A stretch of 64,000 nucleotides of DNA from Pseudo-nitzschia pungens (lineage: Eukaryota > Bacillariophyta > Bacillariophyceae > Bacillariales > Bacillariaceae): NCBI GenBank assembly GCA_037355855.1, contig CM074764.1, positions 3,720,001 to 3,784,000 on the forward strand. Reading direction: 5' to 3'. How positions within the stretch are numbered: position 1 is the stretch's first letter; every line of letters begins with the position of its first letter. The position numbers were made by a program, and so were the translations under genes. Below are positions 1 to 9,995 of the stretch, piece after piece. The notes below the pieces were generated by a model. It was not told the DNA's origin. It did no database searches and saw only the letters and a list, made by a program, of their open reading frames with translations.

Positions 1-244
1 GATTAGATAAGAACAGGGGCGTGTAGATCTGGTAGAAGTTCTACAGACTTAGCCCAGCATCCTGTCTAGCATCCTGTTCAGTGTCTCGCTTAGCACACTA
101 AAGTTCCGTTAATCAGTTAGCACCCCTGTAGATCTTCTAATACCGTATGGTACCGTACCCTATTGGTGTTCTAAGAGCCCAAGAATGTAACTATGATACA
201 TATCTATCCTATTATAGGGCTGTACCACCCAGTAAAATCTTATG

Positions 245-606
245 GTGCATTAAATAGATGTGACACCCAAAGTATCAGGTCTTTCTGACTCAGACTTTTT
301 TCATAGTCCCAAGCATGCATAGGGGGAGGACTATTAACACTGGAACGGTGGAAATACTCTTTTTCTGAATTTAGATAGGTCATTTTGTCTATTTTCTAGT
401 CATAATGGGCAGTACTGGAATAAATGTGCATTAAATAGATGTGACACCCAAAGTATCAGGTCTTTCTGACTCAGACTTTTTCCATAGTCCCAACCATCCC
501 TAGGGGGAGGGCTATTGGCGCTGGAACGGTGGAAATACTCCATTTCTGAATTTAGATAGGTCATTTTGTCTATTTTCTAGTGATAATGGGCAGTACTGGA
601 GGAAAT
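245..606. repeat. 181-bp tandem duplication
   Basis: Two nearly identical copies start at 245 and 426 with GTGCATTAAATAGATGTGAC, and a third truncated start is seen at 607. Differences are a few substitutions. No reading frame is conserved across the copies, so I regard it as non-coding satellite-like sequence. Confidence 0.9.
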
Positions 607-1139
607 GTGCATGAAATAGACCTTTTTCCATTTTTTCGACCACTATGGTCTGTCCTTTTTCCGCCTCGGCGTCTGTCCTTTTCCGCTCAATTTCAAGCGC
701 CGGCTGTCCATTTTCGGCCAAATACAGAGCCGGCAGAGCTTTTTCGGAGTCTCGAGTTTTCTATTTCCACCGTAATTTCAACTAGACAAAAAATAAGTCG
801 GTTCTCCGTACTTTTCAGAGCGAATTTTAATAAGCCCTCGAAAATGTGTACATCAATTCTTGATAGCAAGAAGAAGTTGTCTGACTTAGCCAACTAATAG
901 ACAATCAAGTTCACTGTTTTGTGGTGATTGCGTATACAAGTATTTTAAAAATTTTATGCGACGTCTGGTTGCCGAGAATTGATGTACAGATTTTCGACCC
1001 CCTAAAAACAAACCAAAAAGGCATAAACATTTATGAAAGATGAATTTGGTGGCATGACAGGTGTGCTTACGGAAACCAACCAATACGAAAGGTTCGGTAA
1101 TACGAAGATATTTCACCTCGATATTATGGAACTACTAAC

Positions 1140-1640
1140 TGTCGGGGTATGGTCAGTGTGTACAATATGTACTACAACTGGATACCCAGCCCCTGCAGTG
1201 AACAAGCGAGCAAGTTTAGCAAGCGCATCAATCAGAAGTACAGTACTACAGTGTACAGCGTGTACACTACAGTACTGGTGCTACAGGTGTAAGTAAAGGG
1301 TATGGTCAGTACGTTGAATTAAGTACTGGACCTACGTGCCCTGACCCTTTACCGACATACAAATCAGCGATACGGAACAATTATCTTATTCGGAGCTCCA
1401 TCCGAGCTCTCACTCTTTGGAATTTAGTCAGTTAAAAGCCTCTAAAAGAACACATCATGCCCGGCATCCTTTTTAGACTTCTCCAACGCACCTCTAGAGT
1501 GGTAACTAGTGTACTCCTAGTGTATGCAATGGCATCTGTATGATTGCCTTGTTGTTACCTTATCCTTTTCCAGTGCCTCAAGCTAGTATACTGTTGTTGC
1601 TGCTCTCCCTGTTTTGCTGACGAGCGAAATCATTACAGTA
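1140..1640 (+). repeat. Diverged dispersed repeat, copy 1
   Basis: This resembles 36190-37140 in the same orientation. Shared islands include GTGTACAATATGTACTA, GTGTATGCAAT and GCTGACGAGCGAA in the same order. The copies differ by many indels. No coding capacity is seen, so it may be an old non-autonomous element or LTR relic. Confidence 0.5.
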
Positions 1641-2020
1641 ATTAAGTCTTACCTGGTACCAGCACGATTACTATGTTGTCGGTTTACCGCCGGGTATTGT
1701 TGTTGAAACTTCTACAACAACGAGTTACAAGTATGGAAGTACAACGTACGAGAAAATTTACTTACGTAGAAAATTTACTTACGTAACTTACCGGTAGTTC
1801 GGAATACTAATTCGTTCTTTCATCAAAAAACTGTCCTAATATTTTGAGGCCCAAAGTTTCACCTTCATTGATATTTGCCAGTCGGCGGCAATAAGGGAGA
1901 AGAAACAACTGCGGTGAAACAGTGGACAGCAATAACAACAGTGGTGGTGCACGGGGTGCTGCTGGCAAACAGTGAGTTTACAGAAGATACGGTTGTCCAT
2001 GGTCTGTTGCTGGTGCATAC

Positions 2021-2102
2021 TACTAGTAGTATACTAGTAGTAGTAGTAGTAGTACTCCTAGTAGTACTAGTAGTAGTACTACTAGTAGTAGTACTACACC
2101 AC
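2021..2102. repeat. TAG/GTA trinucleotide microsatellite
   Basis: An imperfect run of TAG/GTA triplets interrupted by ACTACT and CCTAGT. A smaller CTA array lies at 2283-2308 and could pair with it as an inverted copy. Confidence 0.85.
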
Positions 2103-2731
2103 TAAGATAGTAGTACCAGTATTACAGGATACTCCCCTACTACTCTAGAGGCACAAGAAAGAAGGAATTGAACGTGGTATTGGAGGGCATGATGGTGTTT
2201 TCTCATTTTAGAGAAGAAAGAAAAGAGTGAGCTCAGCAGCTGAGCTGTGTCGAATAAACAGAGAAGACTCCTTGCTGTGTCGTACTACTACTACTACTAC
2301 TACTAGTGGTATTACAGTAGTATGATCTTTTAATAACACCACCAGTACTGTAACGCTGTACTAGACTGTACGCTGTAGACTGTAACTCCTCGAAGCATAG
2401 CGCTGTATCGTAGCATACTAGCGTTGTATCGTACCAGACGCTACTAGACAGAGATAGTGTCAATACTGTGTTACTTCTATTTCCTATTCATGAGTATTGT
2501 TATTGCTTTTTATTATATATTGTAAATATTATATACATGTAATTTTGCTTCGTGACCATCCTAGTATACTCCTGGGGTTGCAGCTGAATAACACTGACAA
2601 TCCCACTCTACTACCATCAGTTAAATACTTCTAGTATTCTTGTGTTTTAAGTGTGGATACGGAAATGGTTGAGTTGCGGTATCCGTTCACATTCTGTTGT
2701 GAATCTTGTGGTGCGCCCTAAATGGGGCTCT

Positions 2732-4798
2732 TCAATCGGCCCGGTGGCACTCTGTGGAGGGCTCATTCTGGTCCGCATGTGAATCCAAATTGCTCGTCCT
2801 CTGTTTGGCATGATAATTTGCCAGACAAACAATGGACAATAGTGATCCAAACTCAATAGCCTCTGGATTCTGTAGCAAAGCCTTGAGGACAATCTCTGCA
2901 TCGCCCTTTAAGCATTCATGTGCAAATTCCAAGGCCTCTCCATCATTCCCCACTGCGGCTATAACCACGTCTTTGTCCTTTTGCAAATCTTTGGATGCAT
3001 AATACAAGGCACGTCCATCATTACTCACTGCAGCCAAGACCATCTCTTTGTTGTTTCGCCACTCTTCGGATGCCAATTGCAAAGCCCATCCATTATTACT
3101 CACTGCAGCCAAGACCATCTCTTTGTCATTTTGCAACTCTTCAGATGCAAATTGCAAAGCCAATCCTTCGTTATTCACTGCAGCTAATACCACGTCTTTG
3201 TCGCTTTGCATCTCTATGGGTGCAAAATACAAGGCGTGTCCCTCATTACTCACTGCAGCTAACACCACATCTTTGTCCTTTCGCAACTCATAAGATGCAC
3301 ATTTCAAGGCCCACCCATTATTATTCACTGCAGCTAAGACCACCTCTTCGTCGTTTCGCCACTTTATGGATGCATTTTCCAAGGCATACCCATTATTATT
3401 CACTGCATCCAACACCACATCTTTGTCGTTTCGCAACTCTATGGATGCATATTGCAAGGCCCATCCATCATTATTCACTGCATCCAAGACGACATCTTTG
3501 TCGTTTTGCAACCTTTTGGATGCATATTCCAAGGCCGATCCATTATTATTCACTGCAACCAAGACCACCTCTTCGTCGTTTTGCATCTCTATTGGTGCAT
3601 ATCGCAAGGCACGTCCATCATTATTCACTGCTGCATGTGAGACCACGTCTTTGTCATTTTTCAACTCATCTGATGCATATTCCAAGGCACATCCATCACT
3701 ATTCACTGCAGCCCAGACCACCTCTTTGTTGTTTCGCAACTCTTCAGAGGCATAAGACAAGGCACGTCCATCATTGTTCACTGCAGCTAACACCATCTCT
3801 TTGTCGTTTCGCCTCTCTTCGGATGCATATTCCAAGGCCAATCCATCATTATTCACTGCATCCAAGACGACATCTTTGTCGTTTTGCAACCTTTTGGATG
3901 CATATTCCAAGGCCGATCCATTATTATTCACTGTAGCCAACACCACATCTTTGTCGTTTCGCAACTCTATGGATGCATATTGCAAGGCCCATCCATCATT
4001 ATTCACTGCATCCAAGACCACCTCTTTGTCATTTTGCAACCTTTTGGATGCATATTCCAAGGCCGATCCATTATTATTCACTGCATCCAAGACCACGTCT
4101 GTGTTGTTTTGCAACTCTTCGGATGCATATTGCAAGGCACGTCCATCCCGATTCACTGCAGCTAACATGACGTCTTTGTCATTTCGCAACTCTTCGGATG
4201 CATATTCCAAGGCCTCGTTGTCATCCCTCACTGCAGCTAACACCACGTCTTTGTCGTTTTGCAACTCTACTGATGCATATTCCAAGACGCTTCCTTCATT
4301 ATTCACTGCAGCTAACACCACGTCTTTGTCGTTTTGCAACTCTACTGATGCATATTCCAAGACGCTTCCGTCATTCTTCACTGCAGCTAACACCACGTCT
4401 TTGTCGTTTTGCAACTCTACTGATGCATATTCCAAGACGCTTCCGTCATTCTTCACTGCAGCTAACACCACGTCTTTGTCGTTTTGCAACTCTATGGATG
4501 CATATCGCAAGGCACATCCCCAATTATTCACTGCAGCAAAGACCACGTCTTTATCATTCCTTACAGTGTTCCCAAAATAATAGAGGGAACTCCCATGTCG
4601 TGCCAACACCATAGCCATGGCAACGTCTCTGTCCTCCAGCAGTGGAGAGGGAGGGTCACGCCGCTTTAGCTCGTTGAACACGTCTTCGATGCTACACTGG
4701 AAGCTCCCGCGCGGGACGTATCCGTTATACTTGTACGATGTTTCTTTAATGAATTCCAAGAACTCCGTCTTTTCGAAATCGGCGGCGGTACTAGTCAT
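2732..4798 (-). CDS. DUF4116-type repeat protein
   Basis: The 688-residue protein starts at an ATG and consists almost wholly of 23 tandem copies of a 25-residue unit. The pattern is NDKDVVLAAVxNDGxALEYAS followed by xELx. This matches the DUF4116 family, whose model spans about two such units. The N-terminal 95 residues are non-repetitive, and the last repeat (GDAEIVLKALLQNPEAIEFG) is degenerate, leading into a short polar tail. The units are 75 bp each at the DNA level. Copies around 4210-4500 are almost identical, which indicates recent duplication or gene conversion. One unit (VVSHAAV) has one extra residue. The function of DUF4116 is unknown. Such repeats are common in protists and giant viruses and are probably alpha-helical solenoids. 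There is no signal peptide or membrane segment. Confidence 0.85.
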   Translation of the reverse strand: MTSTAADFEKTEFLEFIKETSYKYNGYVPRGSFQCSIEDVFNELKRRDPPSPLLEDRDVAMAMVLARHGSSLYYFGNTVRNDKDVVFAAVNNWGCALRYASIELQNDKDVVLAAVKNDGSVLEYASVELQNDKDVVLAAVKNDGSVLEYASVELQNDKDVVLAAVNNEGSVLEYASVELQNDKDVVLAAVRDDNEALEYASEELRNDKDVMLAAVNRDGRALQYASEELQNNTDVVLDAVNNNGSALEYASKRLQNDKEVVLDAVNNDGWALQYASIELRNDKDVVLATVNNNGSALEYASKRLQNDKDVVLDAVNNDGLALEYASEERRNDKEMVLAAVNNDGRALSYASEELRNNKEVVWAAVNSDGCALEYASDELKNDKDVVSHAAVNNDGRALRYAPIEMQNDEEVVLVAVNNNGSALEYASKRLQNDKDVVLDAVNNDGWALQYASIELRNDKDVVLDAVNNNGYALENASIKWRNDEEVVLAAVNNNGWALKCASYELRKDKDVVLAAVSNEGHALYFAPIEMQSDKDVVLAAVNNEGLALQFASEELQNDKEMVLAAVSNNGWALQLASEEWRNNKEMVLAAVSNDGRALYYASKDLQKDKDVVIAAVGNDGEALEFAHECLKGDAEIVLKALLQNPEAIEFGSLLSIVCLANYHAKQRTSNLDSHADQNEPSTECHRAD

Positions 4799-5098
4799 TG
4801 TTCTTGTTCTTGTTCGTGTTGGTGTAGATATTTGGAAATGGTCTGTACTCGTACTTTACTCGCGTCTTTGTGGTTGTTTTTGAAATTAGAATTATGAGAG
4901 CAAGTGAAATGGTCAGCAGTTCGGACACGAAACTCTCTGTTGCACTTTCTTGTTGGTTCCTTTCGACGGAGACAAGTCTTGTACGAAAACGAACCAAAGT
5001 TCCGTAAGGATTAACTTTTTAGAAGTATTTTTTGTTTGTTTCGCATGACCAAGACTGGATATTTCTTCCACGAATGAATGAATGAACCACCAATGAAA
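4799..5098. other. Intergenic, upstream of the DUF4116 gene
   Basis: This is the presumed promoter of the leftward DUF4116 gene. It ends at the TA (5099-5100) that precedes the first transposon. I see no further structure. Confidence 0.4.
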
Positions 5099-5100
5099 TA

Positions 5101-5223
5101 CTACGTAATTCTTAACAAGTGTCCCCCCCGGTGGTTTTACATTGTAAACTCCAGAAGTTAATGGCCGCGCGCCCTTCCCCGGAAATTTTCTCTAGTACTC
5201 AATTTGAATGTAATTTAGTGTAG
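5101..5223 (+). repeat. Left terminal inverted repeat, element 1
   Basis: A 123-bp arm matching the reverse complement of 9595-9717 with only one or two mismatches. Degenerate inverted similarity continues inward to about 5509. The shared island TTGTCCGACAATCCGAC lies close to the start codon. Confidence 0.9.
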
Positions 5224-5509
5224 CAATGCTGCAAATCAATCATGCTCTGTTTTGACACCGTTGTCAGAACACAGATTTTTTTCATTCTTTTCGACAACAC
5301 CTTCTTGTTTCGACCGGGACCATGGTGATTGCCCAAATCCTGTTGCAACACACCTGTTGAACCATTCTTCTTGTCCAGAGCAACCCTTGCATCGAGAGTG
5401 CATCTGAGCCTTTTTTTCCGCTCAAAATCGACCTCCACAGCAAAAATACCCCCTCCTTCTTTTTTCGGCCGACGAGACCTTCTTTGTCCGACAATCCGAC
5501 AATTCCACC

Positions 5510-7447
5510 ATGGCCGATGTCAACCACCAGAATTCTGAGACTTTCCAGCAAGAGATCGATCGCCAACTGAATCACAGAACTGAATTGGATGAAAAGTTTC
5601 TGAAACTTGCAGTCAAGAAGATTGCCAACAGAAAAACAATGGTCGGAACCAAAGTGGAGAAATTGGAGAAAATCAAGAAGGTTGGTGACGCTGCTGTGAT
5701 TGGATTCATGAGAAACAACAACAAGAAGAGAATGGCAGACGATGTCAAACTACTTACTACATTGCCCCTGTTGCACAGAGCTAAGACTCCTGTACTGGAT
5801 ATTTCTGTGGTAATTTTCTACCTTGCAGAAATCCTACATTCCTTCGCCGGACAATTCCGATTGCAAAGATCACTTCGCGATCTGATAGATCACTTTACAA
5901 CATGCTATGAGGCTGTTACAAGCGAGGTCCGCGAGGATATTGAAGCAAATAACAAGAACAACCTTGTCAAACTACCTCCACACGAAATCGCTCGTCTCTT
6001 TTTGGAGGGAGGAGCAAAACTTCCAGATGACGAAATCCTTCGGTCGTGCCCATTTTGCTCTCATTCCTATGTGGATGAACCTGCAGGGAACGCAGTGATT
6101 CATGCCAAGAACAAGGCTGCGGCAGCAGAATATGATACGAAGATGCGTGAGTTCAAGAGTAATGGGTCTTACACAAACGCGGAAGGCGAAACAAGCACTC
6201 GGGCTCCACCAAAAGCAAAAATTCGACATGAAGTCCTTCAGTGCCACTGCCATCAGATCACTTGTATGGACGCTGCTGGGAATGGATCTTGTAGGGATTG
6301 CAACGCGAATGGTGCGAAACTGGATAGCAACGACAAGTGCAAGTGTCCGGTCTGTTCTTGTACTTGCAGTTTTGCATACAAAAAATCTGCCGTAAGCATG
6401 ATTTCCATCAACAAGGAAGCAAAGAAGATTGCTGACAAGGAAAACGTCGACACTGGCAACACTGCGGCTGGAAAAGCGATTGGATCCATCTTTGCAATGT
6501 CTGCTCTGGAGGCTCACAATGTCCAGTTAGGTGCAGTTGCCTTGCGAAATGGTCACACAGACGAAAGTGATGAGGCGTTTTGCGAGAGATTGTATTTCCA
6601 AGGCGCAGGCCGAAGCTTGATGAAGGATCCTACTGTCAACTTGTCATCTCTGCGCAGTTATGCTGGGACTTCTACCAGTATTCGACTTCCAAATGGAGCT
6701 GTTTTCGATACTCGACTTCTTGGCAAAGAGAACGGCGGTTTTCGCGAGAGGAACAACCGGCTTGAGAAACTTGCTGTAGCTGCATCAAATGGACATGGTT
6801 CTCTTGAGATGGGGCCTCCAGCGCCAAGAAATACAGCTGCAACAATCAGTCCGATCCCAGCGTCGACAGCTGTTATGGCAACTCCACCAGCGGCAGCAAC
6901 GCTCCCTACCCTTGGTCCGTTCGATCCATCCAACAGCAAGATGATGAAAAAGCCACCCCCCAAGAAATCTCAGCATAAAATTCCGATCAACGCAACCATG
7001 AAGACGTTTCTTTCTGTCAACGCTGCAGTGAACGGCGGGGTAAAGATGCCATCCACAACGTCACAAGCGCAGGTGGACCGACTCCAGGAGATAATCGACG
7101 TGCCTGATGACGAGGACGACCTGTCAGTTCTATCAGTCACGTCCTTCAAACGCCAGAAGACCGATGATACTCCTGCCACAGCCATGGTGAATGAAACCAT
7201 CAATAGTGTTGTTGAGTGCGCTTACAATCCAATCATCGATGTTGATTCGCCGGCGTCTCCTGACTCTGCCTTGGGCAGAGACGTTGCTCACATTATTGAT
7301 CTTCCCTTCAAGAACGTGAGAAAAATTGCTCGCGGGATCCTCAAACGAAACAAGGACGCAGGTCCAAAAGACCTCAAGCGTCTGTTGGACCAAGCATACC
7401 CATTCCCATCTTCTATCAAGAAGAAGGCAAAGAAGGGAGGCAACTGA
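5510..7447 (+). CDS. Cysteine-rich transposon accessory protein (element 1)
   Basis: This 645-residue protein starts at an ATG in a strong context (CCACCATGG) just inside the left inverted repeat. I do not recognise the family. A cysteine cluster runs from about residue 180 to 290: CPFCSHSY, then about 60 residues, then CHCHQITC, GSCRDC and CKCPVCSCTC. It is probably a zinc-binding module. The same ordered pattern occurs in the accessory protein of element 2 at 11892-13760, although the rest is barely alignable. The C-terminal half is low-complexity (Ala/Pro/Thr), with an acidic patch (DVPDDEDD) and a lysine-rich end (KKKAKKGG) that could be a nuclear signal. No DDE motif is visible. It converges with the transposase of the same element, so I infer a DNA- or protein-binding role in transposition or its regulation. 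Confidence 0.75.
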   Translation: MADVNHQNSETFQQEIDRQLNHRTELDEKFLKLAVKKIANRKTMVGTKVEKLEKIKKVGDAAVIGFMRNNNKKRMADDVKLLTTLPLLHRAKTPVLDISVVIFYLAEILHSFAGQFRLQRSLRDLIDHFTTCYEAVTSEVREDIEANNKNNLVKLPPHEIARLFLEGGAKLPDDEILRSCPFCSHSYVDEPAGNAVIHAKNKAAAAEYDTKMREFKSNGSYTNAEGETSTRAPPKAKIRHEVLQCHCHQITCMDAAGNGSCRDCNANGAKLDSNDKCKCPVCSCTCSFAYKKSAVSMISINKEAKKIADKENVDTGNTAAGKAIGSIFAMSALEAHNVQLGAVALRNGHTDESDEAFCERLYFQGAGRSLMKDPTVNLSSLRSYAGTSTSIRLPNGAVFDTRLLGKENGGFRERNNRLEKLAVAASNGHGSLEMGPPAPRNTAATISPIPASTAVMATPPAAATLPTLGPFDPSNSKMMKKPPPKKSQHKIPINATMKTFLSVNAAVNGGVKMPSTTSQAQVDRLQEIIDVPDDEDDLSVLSVTSFKRQKTDDTPATAMVNETINSVVECAYNPIIDVDSPASPDSALGRDVAHIIDLPFKNVRKIARGILKRNKDAGPKDLKRLLDQAYPFPSSIKKKAKKGGN

Positions 7448-7465
7448 ACGACCCCCCTCTGTATA

Positions 7466-7620
7466 TTGTTGTGTCTCCACCATTGTCGATTGTCGAGTAT
7501 CCACCATTGTCGATTGTCGGGTCTCCACCATTGTCGATTGTCGAGTCTCCACCATTGTCGATTGTCGATTGTCGTGTCTCCACCATTGTCGATCAATTGT
7601 CGCGTCTCCACCATGGTCGA
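7466..7620 (+). repeat. 24-bp minisatellite, forward array (element 1)
   Basis: About six copies of GTCTCCACCATTGTCGATTG plus TCGA directly follow the stop of the cysteine-rich gene. Unit length varies slightly. An inverted array lies at 8155-8245, just beyond the stop of the transposase, so the two 3' ends carry mirror-image repeats. Confidence 0.85.
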
Positions 7621-8070
7621 TTTCGATTTGGTTGTATTCCTTAGTGGTTGTTTAGATTTCGTTTTTGCAATTTGCAAAAATAGAAATAATGAATTAGTGT
7701 TGCTCCAGTTTATTAGTAATAGGTTTTCGATTGTACCCAATAGCGCCGCCGGCAGTCGATCACTCCCATGTCACTCCCGTGTCACTCCCACATCTAAGTA
7801 TCGAATACTTGTGGGATTCGATTATATTCATCTCTATTGGTGGATATCGAACATAGGTACAATAGAAAACCTTGGACGTCCAGATGGTGGGATTGAAGTC
7901 GGCGGACGCCGCAAAGTATAGAAGAACTCCTGGGATTGAAGTCCGACATGCTTGTAATCTGATAGGTTAGAGTTGTCTTTAGATATTATTTATTTACAGG
8001 GGTCGATATCGAACATATGTTACATGAAAACCGGAACACCAAAACAGGATCGATCGATCCGAAAAGCGCT
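7620..8070 (+). repeat. Central non-coding module shared with element 2
   Basis: This stretch aligns in the same orientation with about 11215-11710 of element 2. Shared islands include GGTTGTATT, AATAGGTTTTCGATTGTA, CAGTCGATCACTCCCATGTC and GGTACAATAGAAAACCTTGG. It is better conserved than the flanking genes. No credible frame is seen. Confidence 0.8.
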
Positions 8071-8154
8071 CATAGCGCTCAGCAACTCTAATTCATTAAT
8101 TCTATTTTTGCAACTTGCAAAAGCAAAATCCACTAAACAACCAAATCGAAATCG

Positions 8155-8245
8155 ACAATGGTGGTGGAGACGCGACAACCGACAATGGTGGAGACGCGGC
8201 AATCGATCGACAATGGTGGGAACCTGACAATCGTCCGGTGGAGAC
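8155..8245 (-). repeat. 24-bp minisatellite, inverted array (element 1)
   Basis: Three to four degenerate copies of the unit at 7466-7620, in reverse orientation (CGACAATGGTGGAGACGCG), next to the 3' end of the transposase gene. Confidence 0.75.
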
Positions 8246-8257
8246 ACAACAATACAC

Positions 8258-9352
8258 TCAGTTCGTATATCCGACGTTTGCAAAGTAGTTTACAAACTCG
8301 GGGATTCCCCGGATAATTGCGTACAGCTCCTGCTGGAGCTGCGCTGTATCAGAGATGTGGTACATCTTGTAGCTGAGAGCCATCTCAATGGTATTGAACA
8401 CGTACTCAATCGGACCATCCACTGGATAATAAGGGGCACGGAACACGAATCGGTGCCCCGCAGCTAGAATTGCACCCAATGTCAGTGGGTTATGGTGAGC
8501 CAGCAAATTATCCATGATAAAACACTTCCTATTTCCTGGCGTCCCTTGCGGTAGCGTTTCGAGGATACTCTCAATGAAAGCAGCAAAGGAGATAGCGTCG
8601 GTCCCTGTCGTATCAAATCTAACCCAGCGGCGTCCCTCGGGATCCCCGCTAATAGCCATCTTGAGAGTATGATTTACACCATGCCCATAGTTCCCTCTCT
8701 GGCGGACTCGCCCGCAAATGGATGCTTTGCCCATCCTCCTGTTTGCGTTCTCCAGCTTGATTCCTGCTTCATCCACATCAATCATATCGTCCCTACGAAT
8801 GTCGGCAATTCCGTGTGGATAATTCATGGTCCAATACCGGTGTCTTTTATACCGATTCCGAAAAGTGAAGGCTTGATTTGCTGTTGTAGACCCCTTCTTC
8901 CTGTTGATCCCTAGGGCATTTTCAGCGTCAGTGACATCTTTGAGGGAATACACCCGCGGGACAGGTAAGTATCTGCTGTAGGATCTCCAGAGGAATGCGA
9001 TACACTCGTATCGGGTTGCCTTTGGATAGATCTTTCTGTATACTGCGAGCAAGAACATGGGATATCCATTGATTGCTTCCTTCATCTTGTTACCAGTGTG
9101 TCTCATTCGAACGTTCCTACCCAGCATCTGAATCCTTCAGATGTATCTCCTCGCAGTCCGAGAAGAAGGTAGAGTATTGATCTGGTCAATTTGGCGCCCG
9201 ATCTGAGCATATCTCACTACCGTGTGTCTTCTCATGTCCTCTGAATAGCCATTCCCTCCAAGTCTGGGATCAGGGATATTTTCTGGTCCAAATCGAGGCG
9301 TTTGGAGAGCAGGCCGGACCGTGTTGCTCTTCAGGGGATTGCCATTCACCAT
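8258..9352 (-). pseudogene. DDE transposase, IS630/Tc1/mariner type, one in-frame stop
   Basis: The frame opens with ATG at 9352, just inside the right inverted repeat. It is interrupted by one TGA at 9137-9139 and continues in the same frame to 8258, about 364 codons in total. The catalytic triad is clear: IDVDEAG (first Asp), FIMDNLLAHH (second Asp) and PVDGPIEYVF (Glu), with 34 residues between the second Asp and the Glu. The C-terminus NYFANVGYTN resembles FAHCGYSED of the element 2 transposase. The stop falls in the N-terminal DNA-binding part, near where the element 2 protein has a Trp, so TGG to TGA is a plausible origin. If translation begins at the ATG at 9127, a 289-residue catalytic protein without the complete DNA-binding region would result. 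Readthrough or a very small intron cannot be excluded. Confidence 0.8.
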
Positions 9353-9594
9353 GGTGGTCGGATTGTCGAATTCTCGTCGTTGTCGGCGAAATCAGAAGCA
9401 GTTCGAAAAATCGGTTCTACAAGGTCGATTTTGACAGAAAAAAGGCCTCAAACACACTCTCGATGCAAGGGTTGCTCTAGACAAGAAAATTGGGTTCAAA
9501 AGAGCTGTTGCAACAGGACTTGGGCAACCACCATGGTCCGGGTCGGAATGAGAAGGAGTGGTGTGATGGTGTCAAAAAAGAAGAAGACTAGATC

Positions 9595-9717
9595 CTACAC
9601 TAAATTACGTTCAAATTGAGTACTAGAGAAAATTTCCGGGGAAGGGCGCGCGGCCATTAACTTCTGGAGTTTACAATGTAAAACCACCGGGGGGGACACT
9701 TGTTAAGAATTACGTAG
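9595..9717 (-). repeat. Right terminal inverted repeat, element 1
   Basis: Reverse complement of 5101-5223, ending at CTACG on the outer side and followed by TA at 9718-9719. Imperfect similarity to the left side extends inward to the transposase start near 9352. Confidence 0.9.
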
Positions 9718-9723
9718 TAAATA

Positions 9724-9963
9724 CTACGAGTCCGACAACAATTGAGAATCACGAGTGGTGCACTGAAATTAGAACCAATGGAACGCCAGTCAACCACCAA
9801 TGGACCGGGTAGGAGAACATACCAATGACAAAAAAATATTTTGTAGGGGATAATTTCCTATAACCTCTTATAGTATGCTCTTTTGTTAGTGGAAACCCAT
9901 TGTTCGAGAGCTTCACTAAACTCTTTATAAAAATCACATTTTTTGACACCACAGTTCTTCGCA
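9724..9963 (+). repeat. Left terminal inverted repeat, element 2
   Basis: About 240 bp matching the reverse complement of 14097-14324. The outer 140 bp are nearly identical and the inner part is about 70 percent alike by eye. It stops about 30 bp before the transposase ATG, so it probably contains the promoter. Confidence 0.85.
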
Positions 9964-9995
9964 TCAAAATAACGAGAACACCGAACACCTTGACC

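Larger units (their letters stand above)
614..2731. other. Non-coding stretch with microsatellites
   Basis: I see no convincing gene here. Open frames are short and lack recognisable composition or motifs. The stretch holds a diverged dispersed repeat (about 1140-1640) and two TAG/CTA trinucleotide arrays (about 2021-2102 and 2283-2308). The part from 2470 to 2731 is plain AT-rich sequence downstream of the DUF4116 gene. Confidence 0.6.
5101..9717. mobile_element. Tc1/mariner-like transposon 1 (4617 bp, two genes)
   Basis: The ends are inverted repeats beginning CTACGTAATTCTTAACAAGT, each flanked by TA (5099-5100 and 9718-9719), as expected for the IS630/Tc1/mariner superfamily. The outer 123 bp of the inverted repeat are almost perfect. 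Weaker inverted similarity continues to the start codons of the two internal genes. Inside are a rightward cysteine-rich protein gene (5510-7447) and a leftward DDE transposase (8258-9352), convergent on a 0.8-kb non-coding core with short repeats. A single in-frame stop in the transposase suggests the copy may not be autonomous. Confidence 0.85.

Noticed and set aside
2918..4614. Long rightward open frames opposite the DUF4116 gene
   Set aside because: They arise because a 75-bp unit without stops on one strand is repeated. Codon pattern and the DUF4116 match favour the leftward frame only.
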